From Deltaproteobacteria bacterium UBA5329 (GTDB lineage Bacteria; Desulfobacterota; Syntrophorhabdia; Syntrophorhabdales; Syntrophorhabdaceae), in NCBI GenBank assembly GCA_002408185.1, contig DHQV01000012.1, forward strand, positions 1 through 5,729: 5,729 nucleotides of DNA, in the 5' to 3' direction. The position numbers were made by a program, and so were the translations under genes. A model generated the notes under the pieces. That model had not been told where the DNA came from and did not search any database. It saw only the letters and a list, made by a program, of their open reading frames with translations. Each line of letters starts with the position of its first letter. Position 1 is the stretch's first letter. Of the stretch, positions 1-4,675 are shown in pieces.

Positions 1-5
1 CTTCA

Positions 6-37
6 GGGGACGGGAGTGTCAAGAGACTCCTGTCTTC
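6..37 (+). repeat. Imperfect inverted repeat / RNA hairpin at left edge
   Basis: Positions 6-17 can pair with 26-37 over 12 consecutive base pairs, three of them G-U, around an 8-nt loop. The wobble pairs mean the fold works only as plus-strand RNA. No T-run follows, only a tiny second hairpin at 38-47, so it is not a standard intrinsic terminator. It may be the tail of a feature outside the window. Confidence 0.35.
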
Positions 38-294
38 CCGTAAACGGACCGCAATGCTTTTACAGCCCACTCGAGCGCAAATTGCCGCAGCTTCAACAAG
101 GTCAGGTACGCCTGTGCCCTGCACTGCCCGTGATCCTGTGAAATGGCTGAGATTCACGCATAACAAAGTGCGTGATGCCTGAACGCCTCCCATTGCCATT
201 AGAAACCTCCCGTTAGCCATATTGTGATTCGGGGTGTATCCGGTAAAATTGAAGCCGCCCCTACCGGGTAGATTGAATTACCGCATCGATAGAC

Positions 295-360
295 GATATT
301 TTCGATACATTCTCCGAGAAATCATTGTCAATCAAGATATCGCAAATGCACGAAAATATC
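295..360. repeat. 10-bp perfect inverted repeat, 46-bp spacer
   Basis: GATATTTTCG at 295-304 is the exact reverse complement of CGAAAATATC at 351-360. The arms are AT-rich and stop matching on both sides. It lies just downstream (in minus orientation) of the HigA-like remnant, so it could be a terminator-like or mobile-element relic. It could also be chance. Confidence 0.3.
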
Positions 361-565
361 AAACGGCAACGGTTTGGCGCCGGCATTCCTCCCCCGCCTT
401 ACGGAAGGGGACTCCTGCCGGGGAAATGTTGAAGTGCTTGCCAAGACGCAGGGCGGTATCGGCGGATATCACCCTCTTTCCGCGGATGATCTCACTGGTA
501 CGCCCCGAAACGGTCAGCGGGACCGGGGGTCCTGCTTGATTTTCACACATAACTGTGATACACAT
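359..565 (-). pseudogene. HigA-type XRE antitoxin remnant (truncated)
   Basis: This 68-codon minus-strand frame carries a recognisable piece of a HigA-family (addiction-module, XRE helix-turn-helix) antitoxin. Residues 19-50 read through EIIRGKR followed by ISADTALRLGKHF. These match the second half of the HTH and the signature that in HigA proteins normally continues into SPEFW and an LQ-containing helix. Here the frame departs into unrelated sequence after NISP and stops 18 residues later. The usual 40-50 N-terminal residues, including HTH helix 1, are missing or scrambled. No HigB toxin is visible on either side: the expected upstream position is occupied by the vapB start at 595. It is most likely a degraded antitoxin gene. 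A functional short orphan is possible but unlikely because the HTH is incomplete. Family assignment is by eye. Confidence 0.5.
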
Positions 566-570
566 ATTTA
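536..570 (+). promoter_or_regulatory. Candidate vapBC promoter and operator
   Basis: A perfect palindrome TCACA-N6-TGTGA lies at 543-558. It overlaps weak promoter elements: either TTGATT (536-541) with TACACA (559-564), or TTCACA (542-547) with TATTTA (565-570), each with a 17-bp spacer. RHH antitoxins of VapB type commonly repress their own operon by binding such palindromes, so this is a sensible autoregulatory site. The assignment is an inference from position and symmetry. Confidence 0.4.
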
Positions 571-594
571 CGTGACATTAAAGAGGAGGTTCAT

Positions 595-837
595 ATGGAG
601 AGGCAAAACGTTACGTTGTCCCTTCCCAAAGCGCTTCTTAAGAAGGCCAAGACCCTTGCCGTTATGAACGACAAGTCCTTGAGCGATTACCTGCGCGAGA
701 CCCTCGAGGAAAAGGTGGCGGCGGAGACGGGATACCGGCGCGCCAAGAAGCGTCAGGCGGCGCTCATGGATAAAGGCTTCGACCTTGGGACCGGGGGGAA
801 CATATCTGTCAAGCGGGATGAGTTGTATGAAAGGTGA
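595..837 (+). CDS. vapB: VapB-type ribbon-helix-helix antitoxin
   Basis: An 80-aa protein with the layout of an RHH (MetJ/Arc/CopG-like) antitoxin. A short N-terminal beta strand (QNVTLSLP, about 4-11) would insert into the DNA major groove as a dimer. It is followed by helix 1 (about 12-25, lysine-rich), the turn NDKSLSDY and helix 2 (about 29-48). The C-terminal third (about 49-80), with basic KKRQ and a GFDLGTGG turn, would wrap around and inhibit the toxin, as in VapB proteins. GGAGG at 585-589 lies 5 nt before the ATG. The stop overlaps the start of the PIN toxin gene by 11 bp, implying translational coupling. Expected role: neutralise the downstream ribonuclease and repress the operon. 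The exact VapB subfamily is not determinable by eye. Confidence 0.85.
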   Translation: MERQNVTLSLPKALLKKAKTLAVMNDKSLSDYLRETLEEKVAAETGYRRAKKRQAALMDKGFDLGTGGNISVKRDELYER

Positions 838-1264
838 CAAACTCTTTGTCGACACGAACATATTGGTCTATTCATATGACATATCTGCCGGAGAAAAACA
901 CACAGCGGCAAAGGACGTTCTCAATGAATTGTGGGACACGGGCAATGGCCTTGTAAGCACACAGGTCCTGCAGGAGTTTTTCGTTACAGTCACGAGGAAG
1001 ATCTCTAAACCGATGGACGTCGCTGTCGCGAAGGAGATCGTAAAAGACCTCTTGACGTGGAAAGTCATTACCGTGAACGGCAGCTTGATACTGGATGCCA
1101 TCGAACTCCAGCAGAAATACGTGTACTCCTTCTGGGATTCCCTCATCATCGCTTCAGGCATTCATGGAGGCGCATCGACGATACTGTCCGAAGACCTGTC
1201 GGACAAGCAGAAGATAAAGGGCGTTCTGATCAAGAACCCCTTCTCTGCCCTGTCGAAGCGATAG
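827..1264 (+). CDS. vapC: VapC-type PIN-domain ribonuclease toxin
   Basis: A 145-aa single PIN domain, the usual VapC length. The acidic metal-binding residues are in the expected places: D9 in FVDTN, E50 in LQEFF, D104 in FWDSLI and D123 in SEDLSD. Family members are Mg-dependent endoribonucleases that cleave tRNA or rRNA when freed from antitoxin; the target here is unknown. The ATG at 827 is chosen because the protein then begins MKGDKLFVDTN, as VapC proteins do, and because it overlaps the antitoxin stop in the typical way. The frame is open further upstream to 785, but that extension lies wholly within vapB. All four catalytic acids are intact, so the toxin is probably active. Confidence 0.9.
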   Translation: MKGDKLFVDTNILVYSYDISAGEKHTAAKDVLNELWDTGNGLVSTQVLQEFFVTVTRKISKPMDVAVAKEIVKDLLTWKVITVNGSLILDAIELQQKYVYSFWDSLIIASGIHGGASTILSEDLSDKQKIKGVLIKNPFSALSKR

Positions 1265-1296
1265 GTCTCCCGGCCTTAAATTCCAGCCCGGGAACC
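1264..1296 (+). terminator. Weak hairpin just after vapC
   Basis: Positions 1264-1266 and 1268-1273 pair with 1294-1296 and 1288-1293, giving nine pairs with one bulged base (1267) and a 14-nt loop. It begins at the last base of the vapC stop. No U-run follows, so termination would be inefficient or Rho-assisted. The better terminator for this strand may be at 1575-1600. Confidence 0.3.
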
Positions 1297-1306
1297 ACTC
1301 CGTTAA

Positions 1307-1329
1307 GGATTCCGGATTCCGGGGATTCC
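1307..1329. repeat. Three GGATTCC heptamers
   Basis: GGATTCC occurs at 1307-1313 and 1314-1320, directly adjacent, and again at 1323-1329 after two bases. It is a short tandem repeat in non-coding DNA with no known function. Confidence 0.5.
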
Positions 1330-1574
1330 AGGACGCTCTTCAAGAATTGAACAGGACATCGGGGGATATTCAAGCGCGAGTCCGTGGAAAAGCGGGATAT
1401 TCTTCAATAACAACAACGCCTTCGATTCCGGTGCCAAGTACCGTGATGACGGCGAGAGTGCCAAGCTGGCACCGAAAATATATCCGCTCTGGATGCTATT
1501 AATGAATTGCAGCACAGCCTCCTCGACTCCGCAATGACGCATATACCTCTTGTCTTTTCCCTGAAACATGAAAC

Positions 1575-1600
1575 GGCCCGCTTGAACCGCGGGCCTTCTT
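1575..1600. terminator. Bidirectional terminator between vapBC and hsp20 operon
   Basis: A perfect 7-bp GC stem (GGCCCGC 1575-1581 with GCGGGCC 1589-1595) has a 7-nt loop. On the plus strand it is followed by TTCTTTATT, a fair U-rich tail for vapBC transcripts. On the minus strand it lies 15 bp after the second hsp20 stop, with only a short T-run. It probably serves both convergent operons, better on the plus side. Confidence 0.65.
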
Positions 1601-1610
1601 TATTCCGGCT

Positions 1611-2021
1611 TTATTCGGCCTGGACCGTTATTCTTCGCGGTGTCGCAGCTTTCACTTTCGGCAGCTTCAGCCGCAGGACGCCGTCTTGAAGCTCGGCCTT
1701 GATCTGTGCCTGGTCGATGATCTCCGACAATGTGAACTGGCGGTAGTATTTTCCTGTGCGGTATTCCCTGAACACATCTACCTCGTCGGGACCATCGGGT
1801 GGTTCCACATTGCCGTCGAGCGTAAGAACGTTCTCATGGAGGTCGATGACCAGATCCTCGCCTTTTATGCCGGGCATATCGGCGAGCAGTGTGATTTCCT
1901 TGTCCGTTTCAAATATGTCGACCGCCGGTGTAAATACGGGTCCGGGCCTCGTCTGCTCGGCCGGCGTGACCGCTTCCGTTTTGTCTTTTGCCTGAAGGGC
2001 CTTGCTTTCAGTTTCTGTCAT
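1611..2021 (-). CDS. Hsp20/alpha-crystallin small heat shock protein (second in operon)
   Basis: A 136-aa small heat shock protein, an ATP-independent holdase that binds unfolding proteins and hands them to DnaK/ClpB. The first 30 residues are a charged, flexible arm. The alpha-crystallin domain runs from about 31 to 124 (PAVDIFETDKEITLLADMPG, then ENVLTLDGN, then DGVLRLKLPK). The final RRITVQAE has an I-x-V element of the IXI type that docks into the groove of a neighbouring subunit during oligomerisation. The start at 2021 is chosen because AGGAGGGAG stands a few nt upstream. An in-frame ATG at 2045 overlaps the previous stop as ATGA but has no Shine-Dalgarno, and would add eight residues. 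It differs clearly from the first Hsp20 of the operon, so the two may form mixed oligomers. That is an inference from known paired Hsp20 systems such as IbpA/IbpB. Confidence 0.9.
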   Translation of the reverse strand: MTETESKALQAKDKTEAVTPAEQTRPGPVFTPAVDIFETDKEITLLADMPGIKGEDLVIDLHENVLTLDGNVEPPDGPDEVDVFREYRTGKYYRQFTLSEIIDQAQIKAELQDGVLRLKLPKVKAATPRRITVQAE

Positions 2022-2024
2022 TGT

Positions 2025-2052
2025 ATCTCCCTCCTTTATGCTCATGAAAGAT
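2025..2052 (-). promoter_or_regulatory. Possible hairpin covering SD of the second hsp20
   Basis: In the mRNA, AUCUUUC (2052 down to 2046) can pair with GGGAGAU (2031 down to 2025) over 7 bp including two U-G pairs, masking part of the AAGGAGGGAG ribosome binding site. It resembles a weak thermometer stem. The 5' arm lies inside the end of the first hsp20 reading frame, so translating ribosomes would open it. Confidence 0.3.
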
Positions 2053-2509
2053 TCACGGTAATGCGTTTGGGCTTTGCACTTTCCGCTTTGGGAAGAGTGA
2101 CCGCAAGGATCCCGTCGGTACAGCGCGCCGTAACTTTTTCCGTTTCTATCTGGGTGGGAAGGCTTACGATGCGATTGAACTTCCCCCCTTCTCTTTCTCT
2201 TCGATGATACTGGGCTTTTTCGTCTTCAACGGCGAGCTTTCTTTCTCCCGAGATGGAGATCGAATTGGCCGTCACCGTGATGGCCAGCTCATCCGCCTTC
2301 ATGCCGGGAAGCTCGGCGCGTATATAGTAGTTGTCACCGTCCTCGGTGACATTCATCATCGGGAATACACCGGCTGCCGTCTCGACTGAGGGGGCCCTGA
2401 AAAGAGCAGCACTCATCAGGTCCATCTGCCTTCTCATCCGTTCCAATTCTTCGAACGGGCCTCTCCATCCCGATGCGGGCCAATAATGTGGTCTTCGTAG
2501 TAACAACAT
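2042..2509 (-). CDS. Hsp20/alpha-crystallin small heat shock protein (first in operon)
   Basis: A 155-aa small heat shock protein. The N-terminal arm (about 1-47) contains aromatic residues and a helix (FEELERMRRQMDLM), typical of bacterial Hsp20 substrate-binding arms. The alpha-crystallin domain (about 50-143) shows NVTEDGDNYYIRAELPGM, a beta-strand pair with SISISGER, and the C-terminal signature DGILAVTLPK. The tail KRITVNLS carries the I-x-V oligomerisation motif. The frame is open upstream to 2788, but the start at 2509 is preferred: AGGAGGAG precedes it at the right distance, and the extra upstream residues look like translated leader RNA (cysteine- and proline-rich, not Hsp20-like). 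The second hsp20 begins 20 nt after its stop, or overlaps it by ATGA if the earlier start is used. The leader carries a candidate RNA thermometer, so translation may be heat-induced. Confidence 0.92.
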   Translation of the reverse strand: MLLLRRPHYWPASGWRGPFEELERMRRQMDLMSAALFRAPSVETAAGVFPMMNVTEDGDNYYIRAELPGMKADELAITVTANSISISGERKLAVEDEKAQYHRREREGGKFNRIVSLPTQIETEKVTARCTDGILAVTLPKAESAKPKRITVNLS

Positions 2510-2515
2510 GGTTTT

Positions 2516-2553
2516 AGCTCCTCCTTTCATGATCGGTTGTAAATCAAAAAGCT
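2516..2553 (-). promoter_or_regulatory. Candidate fourU-like RNA thermometer in hsp20 leader
   Basis: In the minus-strand transcript, AGCUUUUU (2553 down to 2546) pairs with GGAGGAGCU-side bases (2523 down to 2516) over 8 bp: four Watson-Crick pairs, then U-G, U-G, U-A, U-G. The Shine-Dalgarno GGAGG is thus held by a run of U residues. After a 2x2 mismatch, a further 4 bp form (2543-2540 with 2529-2526), closing a 10-nt loop. This is the architecture of fourU thermometers, first described upstream of Salmonella agsA, which is also an Hsp20 gene. The weak U-G-rich stem would melt on heating and expose the site. Predicted by hand; no folding energy was computed. Confidence 0.5.
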
Positions 2554-2642
2554 CCTTGAACAGTGCCGTAAAATCCCGAACAAGCGACTTTGGCCAACTA
2601 TTTTCAGAGCTCTTTAGGTTACTGCGAACGCGTTTCGTAAGA

Positions 2643-2670
2643 AATATAATCAGTCTGTCGAGGTTGTCAA
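2643..2670 (-). promoter_or_regulatory. Sigma70-like promoter of the hsp20 operon
   Basis: On the minus strand a perfect -35 TTGACA (2670-2665) is followed after 16 bp by TATATT (2648-2643). Transcription would start near 2635, giving a leader of about 125 nt before the ATG at 2509. I find no CCCCAT-type sigma32 -10 at a suitable distance and no CIRCE palindrome. This fits heat control acting on the RNA rather than on the promoter. Confidence 0.55.
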
Positions 2671-2717
2671 GACCGGGGCATGGGCACCCCTGCCGGGGCG
2701 TGAAATATATTTTGCTT

Positions 2718-2738
2718 GCAATATTTGCCCCAAGGCAA
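2718..2738. promoter_or_regulatory. Overlapping palindromes, possible operator
   Basis: GCAA-TAT-TTGC (2718-2728) shares its right arm with TTGCC-CCAA-GGCAA (2725-2738). A further TTGC lies at 2712-2715, so TTGC/GCAA half-sites recur five times in 27 bp. They sit between two divergent transcription units, a usual place for a repressor or activator site. No named regulator is assigned. Confidence 0.3.
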
Positions 2739-2824
2739 CATCCTGTATTTATATGGTGCATTGGGGTCTGAACGGCAATACCGGGCAAGCCTGCCTAAGT
2801 AATTTTAAAAAGGAGGATTCACCA

Positions 2825-3469
2825 ATGAAAGGAAGAAGTTTGCGGACTCTATTCTTATTTGCTTTTTTTCTTACGATCATGCTGGTTGCCGGCCCGGTCT
2901 CGAGTTATGCGGCCGAGCCCCAGAAGGCGCCTGTTGACCTGAACACCGCTTCGCAGAAAGAGATCGAGGCGATCAAAGGCGTGGGCCCCGCGACTGCGAA
3001 GAAGATCATTGAATCCCGGCCGTACGCATCTGTCGATGAACTCTCGAAAGCCGGTCTGTCCCCGAAGATGATAGAGAAGATCAAACCTTTCGTGACCGTC
3101 GGCAAGACGCCGGCTGCGGCCCCCGCAGTCAAGCCCAAGGCCCCACCGCAGACCGGTACAACAGCGCCTGCACCTGCAAAGACGGTTGCACCGACGCCGG
3201 GAAAGACGGCTGCAACGCAGAAGACCGAAGCCGCTACAGAGCCCGCCGCCAAAAAGACGCCCGCGGCGGCGAAACTGGCCCCGGGACAGGTGGTCAACAT
3301 CAATACGGCAAATAAGGAACAGATCGAGATGCTGCCGGGAATCGGCCCGGTCAAAGCTCAGGCCATTATCGACGGCCGTCCCTACAACACAAAAGAGGAC
3401 ATCATGAAGGTCAAGGGGATCAAGCAGGGGACCTTTGACAAGATCAAAGATTCAATAACGGTAAAATAG
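2825..3469 (+). CDS. Exported protein with two ComEA-like helix-hairpin-helix domains
   Basis: A 214-aa protein. Residues 1-30 form a Sec signal peptide: basic MKGRSLR, a hydrophobic core, then a small-residue cleavage area near SSYAA. Domain 1 (about 36-92) reads VDLNTASQKEIEAIKGVGP then AKKIIESRPY. Domain 2 (about 157-214) reads VNINTANKEQIEMLPGIGP then AQAIIDGRPY. Both follow the ComEA pattern of an N-N/L-NTA opening, a hairpin GVGP or GIGP, and a second HhH. The linker (about 93-156) is low-complexity Pro/Ala/Lys/Thr. ComEA proteins bind incoming double-stranded DNA in the periplasm during transformation; many exported relatives have unknown roles. Two domains in one short soluble protein, without a membrane anchor beyond the signal, is less usual. 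AGGAGG at 2811-2816, 8 nt before the ATG, fixes the start. It probably shares a transcript with the next gene. DNA binding is inferred from the fold. Confidence 0.85.
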   Translation: MKGRSLRTLFLFAFFLTIMLVAGPVSSYAAEPQKAPVDLNTASQKEIEAIKGVGPATAKKIIESRPYASVDELSKAGLSPKMIEKIKPFVTVGKTPAAAPAVKPKAPPQTGTTAPAPAKTVAPTPGKTAATQKTEAATEPAAKKTPAAAKLAPGQVVNINTANKEQIEMLPGIGPVKAQAIIDGRPYNTKEDIMKVKGIKQGTFDKIKDSITVK

Positions 3470-3505
3470 CACGTAAGTGAAGGCTGTTGCAGCCGTTAAA
3501 GGCTG

Positions 3506-3511
3506 TATAAT
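3506..3511 (+). promoter_or_regulatory. Consensus -10 box before the 109-aa gene
   Basis: A perfect TATAAT lies 19 bp before the ATG at 3531, in the gap between the two exported-protein genes. There is no good -35 at 16-18 bp (GCTGTT or similar). AGGCTGT repeats at 3481-3487 and 3500-3506, and GGCTG-TTG-CAGCC forms a small hairpin at 3482-3494. It could be an internal promoter needing an activator. Confidence 0.3.
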
Positions 3512-3530
3512 TCTACGACAGGAGGTTTGT

Positions 3531-3860
3531 ATGAAAAAATTTGTCCTGGTAGTGATCGCTTTCATGTTCTGCGTAACTGCAGCATATGCCGCAGGCCCAA
3601 ACACGTACCAAGTCACCGGCCCCATCCTGGAAATAAAGGCTGATACCATAGTCGTCCAGAAGGGCAAGGAAAAATGGGAAATAGCCAAGGATGCGGCCAC
3701 GAAGGTGACGGGGGACCTGAAGGTCGGGTCAAAGGTCACCGTCGAGTACACGATGAAGGCCGTCAAGATCGAGGTTAAGGACACGGCTAAGAAAGATGCC
3801 AAGGAAGCGCCGAAGAAACCCGAACCCAAGAAAGGTGCGACGGAACCGGCAAAGAAATAA
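3531..3860 (+). CDS. Small exported protein, beta-rich domain with lysine-rich tail
   Basis: A 109-aa protein not assigned to a named family. Residues 1-20 or 21 are a clear Sec signal peptide (MKKFVLVVIAFMFCVTAAYA, cleavage after AYA). Residues about 24-84 alternate hydrophobic positions in short strands (GPILEIKADTIVVQKG, then KWEIAKDA, then GSKVTVEYT, then AVKIEVK). This resembles the small beta-barrel or OB-like exported domains often annotated DUF5666, though that match is by pattern only. Residues 85-109 are low-complexity and strongly basic (DTAKKDAKEAPKKPEPKK), suited to binding polyanions such as DNA or cell-wall polymers. The start at 3531 follows GGAGG at 3521-3525; the frame is open to 3477 but the extension spoils the signal peptide. 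It lies 61 bp after the HhH gene on the same strand, probably co-transcribed. Confidence 0.75.
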   Translation: MKKFVLVVIAFMFCVTAAYAAGPNTYQVTGPILEIKADTIVVQKGKEKWEIAKDAATKVTGDLKVGSKVTVEYTMKAVKIEVKDTAKKDAKEAPKKPEPKKGATEPAKK

Positions 3861-3896
3861 GGTCCCCGGGATACCCTTCGCTTACGGGCACAATGA

Positions 3897-3935
3897 TGCG
3901 GGCTGTCTCTGGCAAACCTGAGGGATCAGCCCGCA
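3897..3935. terminator. Long inverted repeat between convergent genes
   Basis: TGCGGGCTG (3897-3905) pairs perfectly with CAGCCCGCA (3927-3935). Inside, 3906-3910 pairs with 3921-3925, with T3926 bulged. The hairpin has 14 pairs and a 10-nt loop that may close further. It lies between the ends of the plus-strand exported-protein genes and the minus-strand TPR gene. No clear T-run follows on either strand, so it is a probable but non-canonical terminator or 3'-end stabiliser. Confidence 0.5.
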
Positions 3936-3976
3936 CTTGACTGAAAGACCGTATTGCATCATTTCCCTTCGTCATC

Positions 3977-4642
3977 CTAGTTGCCACACTCGATCTCGTC
4001 CACGCCGCCGTGGTGCAGACGCTCTTCGTATACTTTTTTTCTCTCGCCGGTCTGCAGGTCCCTTGCTGCCCGCCGGGCGTCACCGAGTTGGGCGTATAAG
4101 TTCCCGCGTTCCAGGTATGCGGTTGCATTTTCGGGTTCTAGTTTTATGGCTATATCGAAATCCCGCATCGCCTGATCGTAGGCGCCGATCTTCCTGAAGG
4201 CCTCTCCCCGGTTGACGCGGGCGTTGACGTGGTCCGGGTGAAGGGCAATCACTTTGCCAAAGTCATGTATCGCCTCCTGGAAGCTGTGCGTCTTCATATA
4301 GGCGAGCCCGCGGTTATAATGGCTCGCTGTATCCCTCGGATCGAGTTCGATGGCCTTGCTGTAATCCGTTATTGCCTGCCTGTAATCGCTGCGGCCGGCA
4401 TAATGGGCGTTTCCCCTGTTGAAATAGATGGCGGCATCCCGGGTATTCAGTTCTATGGCCCTGTCGAAATCCTGTATCGCCGCATCGAAATTGTGAAGCC
4501 TGATGTATGCCAGTCCACGGCGAGTGAGGACCAGGACATTGTCCGGATCAGCCTTGAGGGCCTCCGTGCAGGCTTCCACGGCTTTGTCGTAATCACCTGC
4601 CGCATAGTGCGCTCGCGCTTTATCTAACCAGGTCCCCTGCAT
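3977..4642 (-). CDS. TPR-repeat protein
   Basis: A 221-aa protein made almost wholly of tetratricopeptide repeats, helical hairpins that form a protein-binding groove. Five full 34-residue units run at about 2-35, 37-70, 71-105 (one extra residue), 106-139 and 140-173. A sixth, partial unit ends near 200. The TPR pattern is clear, for example YNRGLAYMKTHSFQEAI and the recurring AIELDP or AIKLEP endings. The last 20 residues are charged and contain ECGN at the C-terminus. There is no signal peptide or membrane segment, so it is probably a cytoplasmic scaffold. The ATG at 4642 follows AAAGGGGG at 8 nt. A GTG three codons upstream is possible but would overlap that site. It lies 33 nt after gspB on the same strand, so it may assist secretion or pilus assembly. 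That role is inferred from position only. Confidence 0.85.
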   Translation of the reverse strand: MQGTWLDKARAHYAAGDYDKAVEACTEALKADPDNVLVLTRRGLAYIRLHNFDAAIQDFDRAIELNTRDAAIYFNRGNAHYAGRSDYRQAITDYSKAIELDPRDTASHYNRGLAYMKTHSFQEAIHDFGKVIALHPDHVNARVNRGEAFRKIGAYDQAMRDFDIAIKLEPENATAYLERGNLYAQLGDARRAARDLQTGERKKVYEERLHHGGVDEIECGN

Positions 4643-4675
4643 GCGCAGCACCCCCTTTAAGTTCCGCCCGGGACT

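Larger units (their letters stand above)
1..594. other. Gene-poor stretch with decayed remnants
   Basis: Apart from the HigA-like remnant at 359-565 and the vapBC promoter region, I see no intact gene here. On the minus strand a short frame of about 44 codons ends with a TGA near position 19-21. It contains a plausible stretch (YLTLLKLRQFALEW) but has no usable start codon and no family I recognise, so it could be another gene fragment. A perfect 10-bp inverted repeat lies at 295-304 and 351-360, and a 6-bp one at 240-245 and 262-267. The area reads like eroded accessory DNA beside a toxin-antitoxin module. Confidence 0.4.
1265..1610. other. Non-coding stretch between convergent operons
   Basis: About 346 bp between vapC (+) and the hsp20 operon (-). 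Frames open in either direction show no recognisable protein and no ribosome binding site before their starts. It holds three copies of GGATTCC at 1307-1329, a small stem (1458-1463 with 1467-1472, 3-nt loop) and the shared terminator near 1575. A plus-strand frame reading FFNNNNAFDSGAKYR (from about 1398) looks protein-like but has no start; it could be a gene relic or chance. Confidence 0.5.
2510..2824. other. Divergent intergenic region, hsp20 operon and HhH gene
   Basis: About 315 bp hold the hsp20 promoter and leader on the minus strand and the presumed promoter of the HhH gene on the plus strand. The plus-strand promoter is not clear: TATTTATA near 2746-2753 could supply a -10, but no good -35 matches it. 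Two overlapping palindromes (2718-2728 and 2725-2738) and a small AGAGCTCT palindrome (2606-2613) are the other structures. No gene is seen. Confidence 0.55.

Noticed and set aside
543..558. CRP-binding site
   Set aside because: CRP sites read TGTGA-N6-TCACA; here the arms are in the reverse order, so the geometry is wrong.
1303..1569. Minus-strand 88-codon frame after the hsp20 operon
   Set aside because: No ribosome site, no recognisable motif, and it runs through the GGATTCC repeat, ending near the terminator.
1686..2207. Long plus-strand open frame over both hsp20 genes
   Set aside because: It lies antisense to two clear Hsp20 genes, has no ribosome site, and its protein matches nothing; it mirrors their codon bias.
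2643..2670. Sigma32 heat-shock promoter or CIRCE element for hsp20
   Set aside because: The -35 is CTTGACA-like but no CCCCAT-type -10 follows at proper spacing, and no TTAGCACTC/GAGTGCTAA palindrome is present.
2671..2700. Sigma54 promoter for the HhH gene (GGCAC then TGC)
   Set aside because: The GG/GC spacing and the TTGC -12 element do not fit the consensus.
2510..2788. N-terminal extension of the first hsp20 frame (open to 2788)
   Set aside because: The extra residues are not Hsp20-like, the region carries the promoter and the SD hairpin, and a strong ribosome site fixes the start at 2509.
2905..3354. Minus-strand 149-codon frame
   Set aside because: It is antisense to the double-HhH gene, and its Ala/Val/Gly-rich protein is the mirror of the low-complexity linker.
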